A stretch of DNA of 64,000 nucleotides, from the NCBI RefSeq assembly GCF_002608565.1, contig NZ_LIXM01000003.1, positions 124,001-188,000 of the forward strand, read 5' to 3'. Within the stretch, counting starts at the first letter, position 1. Every line of letters starts with the position of its first letter. This document shows positions 53,193 through 61,624 of the stretch, piece by piece. The notes under the pieces were generated by a model, which saw only the letters and a program-made list of their open reading frames with translations, did not search any database and was not told where the DNA came from. The stretch comes from Vibrio sp. PID17_43 (GTDB taxonomy: Bacteria; Pseudomonadota; Gammaproteobacteria; Enterobacterales; Vibrionaceae). The translations under genes were made by a program, and so were the position numbers.

Positions 53193-54536
53193 CTAGGACG
53201 AGGTTTTTTCTTGGCTTTCCATCACGATAGGCCAATCGACCATGTCCACGCTGTCCAACTGGGCGCCAGCACAACGGCCTTGCCATCGGTCAATAAATTC
53301 CATATATGGGTCATACATCTGCGTCTGTTTTTCGAGGTTGAATTGTCGTGACCCTCGCGGATCGGCTCCGACTCCAGCCAGGTATTGCCAATTTCCCCAG
53401 TTCGATGCCACATCGTAGTCGATCAGTTGTGATTCAAAATATGCTGCGCCATAGCGCCAATCAAGGCCAAGTTCGTGCACCAAACAACTTGCAACCAATT
53501 GCCTGCCACGATTCGACATGTAGCCCGTTTCATTGAGTTGGTGCATACAAGCGTTTACGATAGGGAAAGGCGTTTCACCTTTCTTCCATTGCAAAAAGCG
53601 ATGCGCATAAAATGTGGTAAGCGGCGGCTGGTTTCGAATACCAGCAAATTGAAAAAGTTGCTTTCCGTATCTGCGAGCATACCAATAGAAATACTCACGC
53701 CAAAGAAGTTCGAAATAAATCCAATAGGTAGAGTCATTCGCTCCATTGAGACATTCATAGTGCTTCAGCATTGCGAAAATGGTCCTCGGTGAAATACAGC
53801 CATGTGCTAGCCAAGGAGAGAATTTCGTTGAGTTGTCTATACCATCAAGACTGTTACGAGTGTCTTTATATTGACTCGCCAATGACGAAAAAAAGTATCG
53901 TTCACAATGTATCAGCCCAGCCCGCTCACCACCTTTTAGCCACGCTGATTTGCTTTCCTCATCCGAGCTTAATAAGACAAGCCAATCTAATTCAGGAGGT
54001 GGTGGGGGAAGCGATTTAACCATTTCATCGGGTAACTTGACCTTTTGCTTCTCGGTCTTTTTTCGAAACTGAGTAAAGGTCTTGGGCAATGCATCGAGAG
54101 TAAAGGGGAGCTGCACAATGTTGAACAAACTACGATTATGATGTTGAACGACACAAATGTGCGGACATTGAGTTCTGATGGTTTGGATCACACTTTGCTC
54201 ATCAGAAGAAGGAACTGCATCTACATAAAGGTGCGTTACACCTGACTGCTTAATGGCGTGGATGATCGCCACTCGCGGCTCCCATACCGTTGTAAATAAT
54301 CGCTGCCCAAACCCAATAAGAGATTTATCTAAATCATGTAATGATTGCTCTAAAAATTGTCGTTTTACCCGACCAAACTCACGCTCTTGCGCAAAGTGTG
54401 CCAAAAAAGGCGTAATTTTAGGCAAACAATACAGACAAATGAGCTTTTCTACTTCTGAGGATGCATGTTGCAGCAATCGATTATCATGAACTCTCAAATC
54501 ATTTGTAAACCAGTACAGACCCACCTTAATGCTCAC
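53193..54536 (-). CDS. cryptochrome DASH
   Basis: Encodes 447 residues, typical of DASH cryptochromes. The antenna domain starts [19 protein letters not shown]; the FAD domain has the DASH-typical [20 protein letters not shown] and the ladder region [38 protein letters not shown], then [22 protein letters not shown] proteins repair cyclobutane dimers in single-stranded DNA and may signal light. It is the first gene of the minus-strand cry operon. Confidence 0.92.
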   Translation of the reverse strand: MSIKVGLYWFTNDLRVHDNRLLQHASSEVEKLICLYCLPKITPFLAHFAQEREFGRVKRQFLEQSLHDLDKSLIGFGQRLFTTVWEPRVAIIHAIKQSGVTHLYVDAVPSSDEQSVIQTIRTQCPHICVVQHHNRSLFNIVQLPFTLDALPKTFTQFRKKTEKQKVKLPDEMVKSLPPPPPELDWLVLLSSDEESKSAWLKGGERAGLIHCERYFFSSLASQYKDTRNSLDGIDNSTKFSPWLAHGCISPRTIFAMLKHYECLNGANDSTYWIYFELLWREYFYWYARRYGKQLFQFAGIRNQPPLTTFYAHRFLQWKKGETPFPIVNACMHQLNETGYMSNRGRQLVASCLVHELGLDWRYGAAYFESQLIDYDVASNWGNWQYLAGVGADPRGSRQFNLEKQTQMYDPYMEFIDRWQGRCAGAQLDSVDMVDWPIVMESQEKTSS

Positions 54537-54594
54537 AAGACACTCCTTGCTTTACATGAAACCATATTCCAACTTTTCTTACGAATCTCACTGA

Positions 54595-54900
54595 GTCACG
54601 ATCAGAAAAAGCTGTCGAGATGGTATTAGTGCCTACCGCTTTGGCGGGGAAGAATTTGCGTTGATTGTACCAAACAAGTCGTTTCGCATTGGTCTCAAGT
54701 ACGCAGACAGACTGCGGCGAATGATTGAAAAATTGCGCGTCACCGATAAACGCTCTGGCACACAGGTACAAAGCATCACTGCGTCATTTGGCGTGGCAGA
54801 GTACCAAATCGTTGATACGCTAGAATCGCTGATTAATAAAGCTGATAAACAATTCTATGAAGCCAAACAGCTAAGCCGGAACCGTGTCATGCCCGTCTAA
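54595..54900 (+). pseudogene. truncated diguanylate cyclase, C-terminal part of the GGDEF domain
   Basis: An open frame from 54595 gives IRKSCRDGISAYRFGGEEFA, with the GGEEF active-site loop intact, then the second half of the GGDEF domain, ending LINKADKQFYEAKQLSRNRV. The preceding half of the domain, and any sensor, is missing: upstream is the start of the cryptochrome gene on the other strand. No start codon with a ribosome site lies in front. Probably a remnant broken by a rearrangement; it ends at a strong terminator. Confidence 0.75.
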
Positions 54901-54916
54901 ACGGCTTTTTCAAAAC

Positions 54917-54948
54917 ACAAACCCCCAAGCTTGTGCTTGGGGGTTTGT
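54917..54948. terminator. bidirectional terminator
   Basis: A 14-bp perfect stem ACAAACCCCCAAGC / GCTTGGGGGTTTGT with loop TTGT. Lies between the GGDEF remnant and the convergent gene at 54971. Confidence 0.88.
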
Positions 54949-54970
54949 TATTCTGACTCTTGAATGTAAA

Positions 54971-55546
54971 TTAATCCATTCTGTAACAGTAACTTAAAAA
55001 GTAATCTTCACCATTTTTAGCCGTATATTCTTTATCTTCACTGCACGCCATTGGTTTGCCTTTCTTATCGCCTTTAATAAGACTAATCCAGTGACGCATC
55101 GCCGTTGTTGCATTGCCCGTTAGCTCTGGGCTGAATGTCGTACGTGTTTCGAGTTGGATGTCATTGATATCCATTAGCTCAATACATCCCGTGCCTTTAT
55201 GACAACCAAACAGCACTTCAACATGACTGCCTGACTCGTCTTTAAACAAAATGGATTTTGGGTCTTCTTTTTCACCCGTATAAGCCACAAAGTGTTTTGG
55301 GCTTTTCAGGCCACTATGGGTTCCATCTTTAAAGAAAACCAGCACATGTCGGTAATCAATCACATAGCTTGAAACATCTTGGTGTGACCCTTTTTCCAAC
55401 GGAAACATACGGTCGAGTAGTTGCTTCGCTTTCACCTGTTTCTCACTCTGCTGCTCAGCACTTACCGCTTCGACGGCAAATACAGCTTCAGCGATAAACG
55501 GACGTTGTTGTTGGGTTTCTTTTTTATCGAAGTTCAGCATATTCAT
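54971..55546 (-). CDS. protein of unknown function next to the DUF3612 regulator
   Basis: Encodes 191 residues from ATG 55546; GAGG lies eight bases ahead. It has no signal peptide and no membrane helix. A Glu/Gln/Ala-rich first fifty residues (coiled-coil-like) is followed by a mixed domain with three cysteines in CHKGTGC and near the C-terminus. No domain is recognised. It is divergent from the XRE regulator gene at 55720, with about 170 bases between, so regulation by that regulator is possible. Confidence 0.75.
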   Translation of the reverse strand: MNMLNFDKKETQQQRPFIAEAVFAVEAVSAEQQSEKQVKAKQLLDRMFPLEKGSHQDVSSYVIDYRHVLVFFKDGTHSGLKSPKHFVAYTGEKEDPKSILFKDESGSHVEVLFGCHKGTGCIELMDINDIQLETRTTFSPELTGNATTAMRHWISLIKGDKKGKPMACSEDKEYTAKNGEDYFLSYCYRMD

Positions 55547-55680
55547 CGTCATATCCTCGTACTTAACACACTAGTTAGAGTAAAAACTTAAAACTGACGT
55601 TTAAGTTTCAGGCAAATTTGTGAAGTGGAGAGTAAATTTCTTTGCCTGCTTATTATGAAGACTAGCGAATTATTGACTAC

Positions 55681-55717
55681 AATTTCACAACAAAAATTTT
55701 ACAGTGTGAATTTTACA
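55681..55717 (+). promoter_or_regulatory. three phased direct repeats at the start of the XRE gene, candidate operator
   Basis: AATTTCACA (55681), AATTTTACA (55695) and AATTTTACA (55709) lie exactly 14 bases apart and end two bases before the ATG at 55720. No Shine-Dalgarno sequence is present. Such phased repeats suit binding by the regulator itself (inference). Confidence 0.55.
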
Positions 55718-55719
55718 AA

Positions 55720-57276
55720 ATGTCTGTGCCAAAAAGCCTGATTCGCCAGTCCCATTTTTTAGGTACGAAAATTCGCAACCTAAGAAAAAACAACCATTTA
55801 ACGTTGGAGGATTTGTCTGCGCGCTGTGTAAGAATTAATCCGGAGTACGCACCATCCGTTTCGTACCTTTCGATGATAGAACGAGGAAAACGGGTTCCTA
55901 GCATCGATATGCTAGAGGTGATTGCCGAAGTTTTTCAAAAAGAGCCCGCTTGGTTTTTGGACGATAAGCCGGAGCTAGAAGCGATCACCCCCAACAAAGG
56001 CAATCGAGGTGGCATCAATGGTATGGCATTAGAGCCAAGCTTCTTGTTCTCTAACGATATTCTGCAAATTGCCATTCCTGAGATGCTTTCCCAAACTGGC
56101 ATCACAGGGAGGCAATTTGCCCATTTGTTAATTCGTGCTCACCAAGAAAACCACCAAAACCATTTCCCAGACTTAGAGCGTGCAGCAGAAGAGGTCGGAT
56201 TGAAGCGCTTAAATTTATCAGTAGAAGATCTGATTGATATCGCTAAAAGTATGGGATTTAACATTCGTTGGGTAGACCGAGCACCGCAAGACGTCATTGA
56301 TGAACTAGGCGTCAGCGCCAAGCAACTGGTGACCTCATTTATGGAAGCGCCAGGCACCATCTATCTCAACAAACTCATGCGTGACTACCCTACCAGGTTG
56401 AAATACGACCTTGCGGTTTATATTGGCCATCGAGTACTACACAGTAGTGATGGGATGAACAACGTATTGTCCATCGGCCAACAGAACAACTGGGATCAAC
56501 CAGACGGCTCGGCATCAGGTTCTAGTCTTAACTCTCAAGACATTCTGCAAGCATGGCTTGACTTTGAGTCTAGTTTCTTCGCGGGGGCATTATTGTGTCC
56601 GAAAGTACCTTATCGCCAGTTACTTGACCGCTCAGGTTACGAAATCTCGGTACATAAAAAAGCGGGAGTTTCTCCCTCTGTCGCAATGCGACGTATGACT
56701 GTTGTATCCCCATACCCTCACTGGCACTATTTTGATGCTTATGGCCCGGGTAAATTAAAAGCGGTCTATCGCGGTAACGGTATTCCACTACCGTGGGGCA
56801 ACATGCGCACGGTTAACGATCCTTGTCAGCACTGGGCGGTATTTAGACGGTTATCACAACCTCTAGATACCAGCTCTGCCCAAATTTCAATTTTAAACGT
56901 GGGGAATGAACCAAGGATATACTGTTGTGAGTCGGTCAATATTGTTGACCCTGCTGGTAACAATCGTGTGTTGTGTGCGGGTATCGATCTTAATCCCGCT
57001 ATCTCGGCTCAAGGAGGGGATGCGTTATCCATCGCAGAAGAACTCAAATCACTGTGTGTCACATCAGGGGGAAGTAGCGTAATTCCACCGCATATCAAAA
57101 AAGATCTCACCACCATCGCCAAAATCCTCAACATCAATTGGATTGAACGAGGAATTCAAACACAGGCAAGGTTAATTTGTTCTAGAGGCGCGGTGTGCCC
57201 AAGACAGCCAAGCTGTTATAGCAAATGTCATGAATCTGAAAACTCAGAGGGTGGTATTCAATCGATTGAACTGTAA
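55720..57276 (+). CDS. XRE-family regulator with DUF3612-type C-terminal region
   Basis: Encodes 518 residues. An N-terminal helix-turn-helix (about 12-70) has LGTKIRNLRKNNHLTLEDLS and SYLSMIERGKRVPS. The long C-terminal part matches the short-chain acyl-CoA regulator class (DUF2083-like) and DUF3612 regulators known in vibrios, with a cysteine cluster near the end (ICSRGAVCPRQPSCYSKC) that could bind a metal or an iron-sulfur cluster. Such regulators sense fatty-acid or glyoxylate metabolism in other bacteria; here the target is unknown. The start lies straight after three phased repeats. Confidence 0.85.
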   Translation: MSVPKSLIRQSHFLGTKIRNLRKNNHLTLEDLSARCVRINPEYAPSVSYLSMIERGKRVPSIDMLEVIAEVFQKEPAWFLDDKPELEAITPNKGNRGGINGMALEPSFLFSNDILQIAIPEMLSQTGITGRQFAHLLIRAHQENHQNHFPDLERAAEEVGLKRLNLSVEDLIDIAKSMGFNIRWVDRAPQDVIDELGVSAKQLVTSFMEAPGTIYLNKLMRDYPTRLKYDLAVYIGHRVLHSSDGMNNVLSIGQQNNWDQPDGSASGSSLNSQDILQAWLDFESSFFAGALLCPKVPYRQLLDRSGYEISVHKKAGVSPSVAMRRMTVVSPYPHWHYFDAYGPGKLKAVYRGNGIPLPWGNMRTVNDPCQHWAVFRRLSQPLDTSSAQISILNVGNEPRIYCCESVNIVDPAGNNRVLCAGIDLNPAISAQGGDALSIAEELKSLCVTSGGSSVIPPHIKKDLTTIAKILNINWIERGIQTQARLICSRGAVCPRQPSCYSKCHESENSEGGIQSIEL

Positions 57277-57286
57277 AAAGAAAAAA

Positions 57287-57313
57287 CGCCAACCACAATA
57301 AAGGTGATTGGCG
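57287..57313 (-). terminator. hairpin, probable terminator
   Basis: CGCCAACCAC / GTGATTGGCG, one mismatch in ten, seven-base loop; A-run on the plus side gives a T run on the minus strand. It may end the diguanylate cyclase transcript or the XRE transcript. Confidence 0.6.
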
Positions 57314-57565
57314 ATATATATCTGTGAACAATCTGTATTCACTAACAACGTCAGTTGGCTAGATGACCCTCGGCTTAATAAGGGTCAGTTAAGTAATTGC
57401 ATTATACGTGCCAACTTTAAACTTGCGACACACCGTTCTTTTTCATGCACACTGTCGCTTTCTTAAGCAACAAGTTGCAATATGCAATTGCAAAATGCAA
57501 TCGAGTATAAATATGCCACCAATGGCATTATTACTTATGCTTTTCTCAGCAAAATGATTTCCCCA

Positions 57566-58918
57566 TTACTTATCCCTTCCCGCGACACGACGCTTTTGCC
57601 TGTACATCCAGTCATCAGCAATCTTCATCATCATTTCAGGGGACTCAATCTCAGAATCAAACACGGCATAACCCAAACTGGCTCTAAAGTAAATCTGTTG
57701 GCCGTCATATTTTACGGGTGTAGAGCACAGCGCCTTTCTGAGTTTATTTAAGAGTGCTCGAATATTTTCTTCCGTTTCGGGGTTGTGCACTAATACCAAA
57801 AATTCATCGCCTCCTACGCGCGCGACAATATCGGAACGACGTAGAGTACGCTTCACGCGCTGAGCACAAGCGATCAATACCTTGTCGCCAGCATCATGAC
57901 CGAAAGTGTCATTGATATGTTTAAACTTATCCAGATCAATATTAATCAATGCAAAACTGTAGCGCTTCTTGTATCGCTGAGCGATTTCAAACTGCTGTTT
58001 ATAAGATTGCATGAAATAGCGACGGTTAGGCAATTTAGTAAGCTCGTCGTGTAAGGCACGGCTATCTGCAATGCTATACAAGCGGTAGATGACGATCATC
58101 GCACAAATTAAGACCAATAAGATCGAATAACCAACTATTCGAGCCAAATTAAAAATATACCAAGGCACTTGGTTATCTGATTCACCATTAGAGTGTACTG
58201 CCATGAGCCACCCTCCGTTAGGAAAGTGAACCCTCTCTCTTCCATACACTTGTTTTGATTCATTGTGATCGCCAAAGAACACATCACCATACTGACCAAG
58301 GTTATCGTAACCTCTAATGGTTAAAGGGTATAAATACGAGAAATTCAGCACGCCAATATCTTGAAATAGCGCTTTTAAATCGATCGTAGCCCTGATGGAC
58401 CCCCAGTAGTTCTTATTAATGGGAGGATCAAAAAATACTGGCACCTGCACAGTAAGGATCAGGTCGCCTTCTTTTAGGCTCACCGGGCCGGCGACAACAA
58501 TGTCTTCAATCTCTCTGGCTTTTTCTTCCAGAATACGAGAATGCTCAGCAACAGCGCTCTCGTTGCCTTGTCTCGGATATGCTCGACGTAAAACCTCATT
58601 TTCTGCAATACCAATACTGATGATGTGTCGGCTTTTATCTAGAATGTGATTCACAATCCTATTCAGTTCATGATAATCATGCGTGGGCAGCAAAGTAATG
58701 GTCGCCGCAAGCGTACTGACCTTATAGATGTCAGCCATTAAAGAGGCTTCTAAGCTCGCTCCTAGAAGCGACAGTTGCTCTTTAGTTTTGACTTGCGTAC
58801 GCTCTTGGCGCAGCTTGTTCTGGCTTTGATGCAACAGCTCTATCGTCGCAACACAGACCAAAATAAAAGTGGCAAAGAAAAGTACAAAATAGTGCTGCTT
58901 TTTGGGTGAATAAGACAT
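57566..58918 (-). CDS. CHASE-like sensor diguanylate cyclase
   Basis: Encodes 450 residues from ATG 58918. Two membrane helices (about 9-29 and 257-280) enclose a periplasmic CHASE-like sensor (about 50-250, with SIGIAENEVLRRAYPRQGN). The GGDEF domain (about 287-445) has an intact GGDEF (369-373) and an inhibitory I-site RRSD (R360-x-x-D363), so it should be an active, product-inhibited diguanylate cyclase. The ribosome site is formed by a run of eight G (58922-58929) just before the ATG. A long in-frame extension to 59005 is less likely. Divergent from alkB. Confidence 0.9.
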   Translation of the reverse strand: MSYSPKKQHYFVLFFATFILVCVATIELLHQSQNKLRQERTQVKTKEQLSLLGASLEASLMADIYKVSTLAATITLLPTHDYHELNRIVNHILDKSRHIISIGIAENEVLRRAYPRQGNESAVAEHSRILEEKAREIEDIVVAGPVSLKEGDLILTVQVPVFFDPPINKNYWGSIRATIDLKALFQDIGVLNFSYLYPLTIRGYDNLGQYGDVFFGDHNESKQVYGRERVHFPNGGWLMAVHSNGESDNQVPWYIFNLARIVGYSILLVLICAMIVIYRLYSIADSRALHDELTKLPNRRYFMQSYKQQFEIAQRYKKRYSFALINIDLDKFKHINDTFGHDAGDKVLIACAQRVKRTLRRSDIVARVGGDEFLVLVHNPETEENIRALLNKLRKALCSTPVKYDGQQIYFRASLGYAVFDSEIESPEMMMKIADDWMYRQKRRVAGRDK

Positions 58919-59058
58919 GCGCCCCCCCCATAATTTGACACACAAAAGTGATAAGTATTCACCACAATTAAATAACTTACCTATAGTAATCATAACCAAA
59001 ACCACTAATGGTGCGGGGAATTATTCCGCAATTTTATGACCAAAACAGGATGACCAAT

Positions 59059-59661
59059 ATGGATAAACAAGGTGATTTATTTGAAAGCTCATTTTGGCAA
59101 GATGTCAGTCATGGCAGAATCTACTACCAACCTGATTTTCTGAGCGAAATAGAAGCGGAGCACTATTTTTCTCGTTTGAGATCGACACTACCGTGGCATC
59201 AAGAACACATTATGATATTTGGTCGTTCGGTGCGTCAGCCACGTCTACAAGCTTGGTATGGTGATACTGCTTATACATACTCCGGCCTAACCATGCCCCC
59301 CTCCCCATTAACTCCAGATCTAAATGAGCTCAAAGTGCGCAGTGAAGCCGTTGCTCAAACCACATTCAACTCAGTGTTGGCCAATTTATATCGCAATGGA
59401 CAAGATTCCATGGGGTGGCATCAAGACAATGAACCGGAGCTAGGAGCAAATCCCGTCATTGCCTCGCTAAGCTTGGGCGAAACCCGCCGTTTTGTGCTCA
59501 GAAATTTACATTGTAAAACTCAAATTGAATACGAACTTTCCCCCGGTTCTCTACTGATCATGGCCGGTGAGCTACAGCATCACTGGAAACATGCCGTGCC
59601 CAAAACAGCGAAACTTAAAGGTGAACGAATCAACCTTACTTTTAGGCACATAGTAACGTAA
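59059..59661 (+). CDS. alkB: alkylated-DNA repair dioxygenase AlkB
   Basis: Encodes 200 residues from ATG 59059; AGGA at 59047-59050 fits. Fe(II) ligands are H and D in GWHQDNEPELG and H in HHWKHAVPKT; the 2-oxoglutarate-binding arginines are in the C-terminal INLTFRHIV and NPVIASLSLGETRRF. It oxidatively removes methyl groups from 1-methyladenine and 3-methylcytosine in DNA. It matches the AlkB family of about 200 residues. Single gene, divergent from the cyclase. Confidence 0.92.
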   Translation: MDKQGDLFESSFWQDVSHGRIYYQPDFLSEIEAEHYFSRLRSTLPWHQEHIMIFGRSVRQPRLQAWYGDTAYTYSGLTMPPSPLTPDLNELKVRSEAVAQTTFNSVLANLYRNGQDSMGWHQDNEPELGANPVIASLSLGETRRFVLRNLHCKTQIEYELSPGSLLIMAGELQHHWKHAVPKTAKLKGERINLTFRHIVT

Positions 59662-59781
59662 CCCGTTGTTATGAGTTAAAACCGGCCACAAAGCAATAGG
59701 CCATATTGCTTACGTATTGATGAGATAAGAAAAAAAACGCCATATAGACGGGTTTTGTTCAAATATTTATTTGGCCATCAC

Positions 59782-60266
59782 TTACAGCGAAATAAAGATA
59801 CCGGCTAAGCAAGCATTCATTAAGTTTGCGAGTGTGCCCGCAGCTACCGCTTTTAGCCCCATGTTTGCCACATCTTTACGACGTTCAGGGGCAATCACAC
59901 CGATAAAACCTAGCTGAATCGCAATCGAACCAATGTTCGCAAAACCACACAGCGTAAAAATAATAATTACTTGGGTATGTTGAGATAGCATCGCTTTGTG
60001 CTGTACACAGTCAATGAATGCTACGAACTCGTTCATTATCACCTTCTGACCAATGTATGAACCCGCCGCTAAAACTTCGTGACTAGGGACACCAATCAAC
60101 CCCGCCAGAGGCGTAAATAGATAACCGAAAATCGCTTGTAGCGTAATGTCCGCAAAACCGAACATTTCACCAAGGTTTTCCAGTTGATTGAAGAACGACT
60201 CTCTTACAGCAGGAACGCACAACCTAATAGTGCAACAATACCAAATAGACTAAATAGAACACTCAT
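59782..60266 (-). pseudogene. nupC: NupC-type nucleoside transporter with large internal deletion
   Basis: Minus strand from ATG 60266: MSVLFSLFGIVALLGCAFLL, the normal NupC start, then a stop. From 60222 the frame reads ESFFNQLENLGEMFGFADITL and on to AGGTLANLMNACLAGIFISL at 59782, the C-terminal third of a concentrative nucleoside transporter including VIMNEFVAFIDC. About 250 residues (most membrane helices) are missing between, so an internal deletion with frame loss is inferred. A functional copy elsewhere is likely. Confidence 0.8.
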
Positions 60267-60610
60267 GAATCGGACCTACTGAACATTGAAAAAGAAAGAA
60301 ACGCCAAAGGAATTGGCACAAGAAAGGAACAACGTATCGAGTGGCAGCGCACTCGCAGATCCAAATTGGTGATAGAACGGATAGTTCGAGATCTTATTTT
60401 TTACCTTATACAAGCAATTGAACGTAGCTGGTCCGATCCGTGGGGTCATTCACTGCGGTCGAGATTAACACTCTGCCTGATCCATGTGGCGGCTTGTATG
60501 GGTAAGGGGCTTGAACAGCTATACCCTATTTCCCGCTTAAACGGGACGCAAGTATAGTCAACAAAAAGAGAGTTTCATTATGTTTATTACGCAAACGTTC
60601 AAGCATTCAA
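60267..60610. other. gap upstream of the nupC remnant
   Basis: No gene is supported. A 63-codon frame (60366-60557) lacks a ribosome site and coding character. Must contain the old nupC promoter. Confidence 0.5.
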
Positions 60611-60694
60611 GAATCAAGCAAAGATGCCATTCAAGGCCCATACTTGTATAAAAAGCAGGGCTTTAAGGTAAAACTGAGCCATGAACACCATTAA
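60611..60694 (+). pseudogene. possible GNAT acetyltransferase remnant
   Basis: Twenty-seven codons read ESSKDAIQGPYLYKKQGFKV and end KLSHEHH with a stop. Y-x-K-x-G-F-x-V is the usual C-terminal strand of GNAT enzymes. No start or preceding domain is left, so this is a short fragment at best. Confidence 0.35.
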
Positions 60695-60827
60695 ATTGAG
60701 TAATAAATACGCAATCAAACATCAAACACGAGAAATACGTAATTTTATTCTCGCCAATTGATGGATTTTGGATATACAATCTAACTCGCTTCTTTCGGAA
60801 GCCTCTGCTTACGCAGAGTATCATGAT

Positions 60828-60911
60828 GCCGAGATGGTGAAATTGGTAGACACGCTAGCATGAGGTGCTAGTGCCTTAGGTGTGAGGGTTCGAGTCCCTC
60901 TCTCGGCACCA
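60828..60911 (+). tRNA. tRNA-Leu (GAG)
   Basis: Acceptor stem GCCGAGA / TCTCGGC, D-arm GGTGAAATTGGTAGACACG, anticodon stem CTAGC / GCTAG around the loop ATGAGGT, with anticodon GAG, a long variable arm (type II tRNA), T-arm GAGGGTTCGAGTCCCTC and an encoded CCA end at 60909-60911. All features fit leucine. It stands alone. Confidence 0.97.
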
Positions 60912-60941
60912 TTATCTTTCCTAAGAGAAACCTAGAGTGTA

Positions 60942-61553
60942 ATGCAAAGTTCTAAGCAGGCAAAACCATCCGCAGATGCTAACCAATTACTTAGCGAACT
61001 AGCGGTGCACGCCCTATTACACCTACACTTCAAAATCCACGCATCCTCGCGAAATCTTCCCCAAAAAGAGCGTAATGATCTGCTACAGAAGTGGCTTAAA
61101 CCTAAGCTAAAAAGCAATCGCTACAAGCTGATTAAAAAGCCGTTAAAGTCATTAACTCAACAAGCAAAAGGGGAAAATGGTAACCTTGAAGTCTTGCTTG
61201 AGCGTTGTGTTGGTGCCGATAAACCGCGTAATCCGCAACCTCATCTCGACAGTTATTTACTTTTAATTAACGAAATCGAGAAAAAGTTAGGCACGACCGT
61301 ATTGCTCTCTCGTCCTGAAGATGTCGACTTATCTCATGATCAACATGGTTGCTTATTGTGTGTGCTATCCGATAACTTAAACCAGCACTTCGACGACAAT
61401 AATGCCCTAATTGCACCAATTTCGATGCTTTTCCGCGGACCTATGAGCCAACGCTCTTTGTTCCTAGGCAGTATTTATGCAAGCAACACCTTCAATTACG
61501 AAGTGCTGTACCAAGATGAACAGTTTGTGCGGATCACGCTAAAGTTAGCATGA
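60942..61553 (+). CDS. DUF2913 family protein
   Basis: Encodes 203 residues, mostly helical in the first half (ANQLLSELAVHALLHLHFKIHASSRNLPQKERNDLLQKWLKPKLKSNRYKLIKKPLKSL). This arrangement matches DUF2913, common in Vibrio and with unknown function; two cysteines in GCLLCVL are seen in the second half. It is soluble, with no signal. The spacing to the tRNA is 30 bases; transcription from the tRNA promoter is possible. Confidence 0.7.
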   Translation: MQSSKQAKPSADANQLLSELAVHALLHLHFKIHASSRNLPQKERNDLLQKWLKPKLKSNRYKLIKKPLKSLTQQAKGENGNLEVLLERCVGADKPRNPQPHLDSYLLLINEIEKKLGTTVLLSRPEDVDLSHDQHGCLLCVLSDNLNQHFDDNNALIAPISMLFRGPMSQRSLFLGSIYASNTFNYEVLYQDEQFVRITLKLA

Positions 61554-61579
61554 TCACTAGAAGCCATGTTTTCGAATCT

Positions 61580-61608
61580 AAAAAGGCCGCGAATTTCGCG
61601 GCCTTTTT
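61580..61608. terminator. bidirectional terminator
   Basis: A 13-bp stem AAAAAGGCCGCGA / TCGCGGCCTTTTT with a loop of three, between the DUF2913 gene and tnaA, ending 16 bases from the tnaA stop. It can end both convergent transcripts. Confidence 0.92.
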
Positions 61609-61624
61609 CCTATCCAATGCCATT

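Noticed and set aside
54526..54771. 81-codon minus-strand frame between cry DASH and the GGDEF remnant
   Set aside because: Antisense to the recognisable GGEEF sequence, no family.
60366..60557. 63-codon plus-strand frame
   Set aside because: No ribosome site, no recognisable pattern, among decayed sequence.
60828..60911. genomic island attachment site at tRNA-Leu
   Set aside because: No integrase and no second copy of the tRNA 3' end were found in the window.
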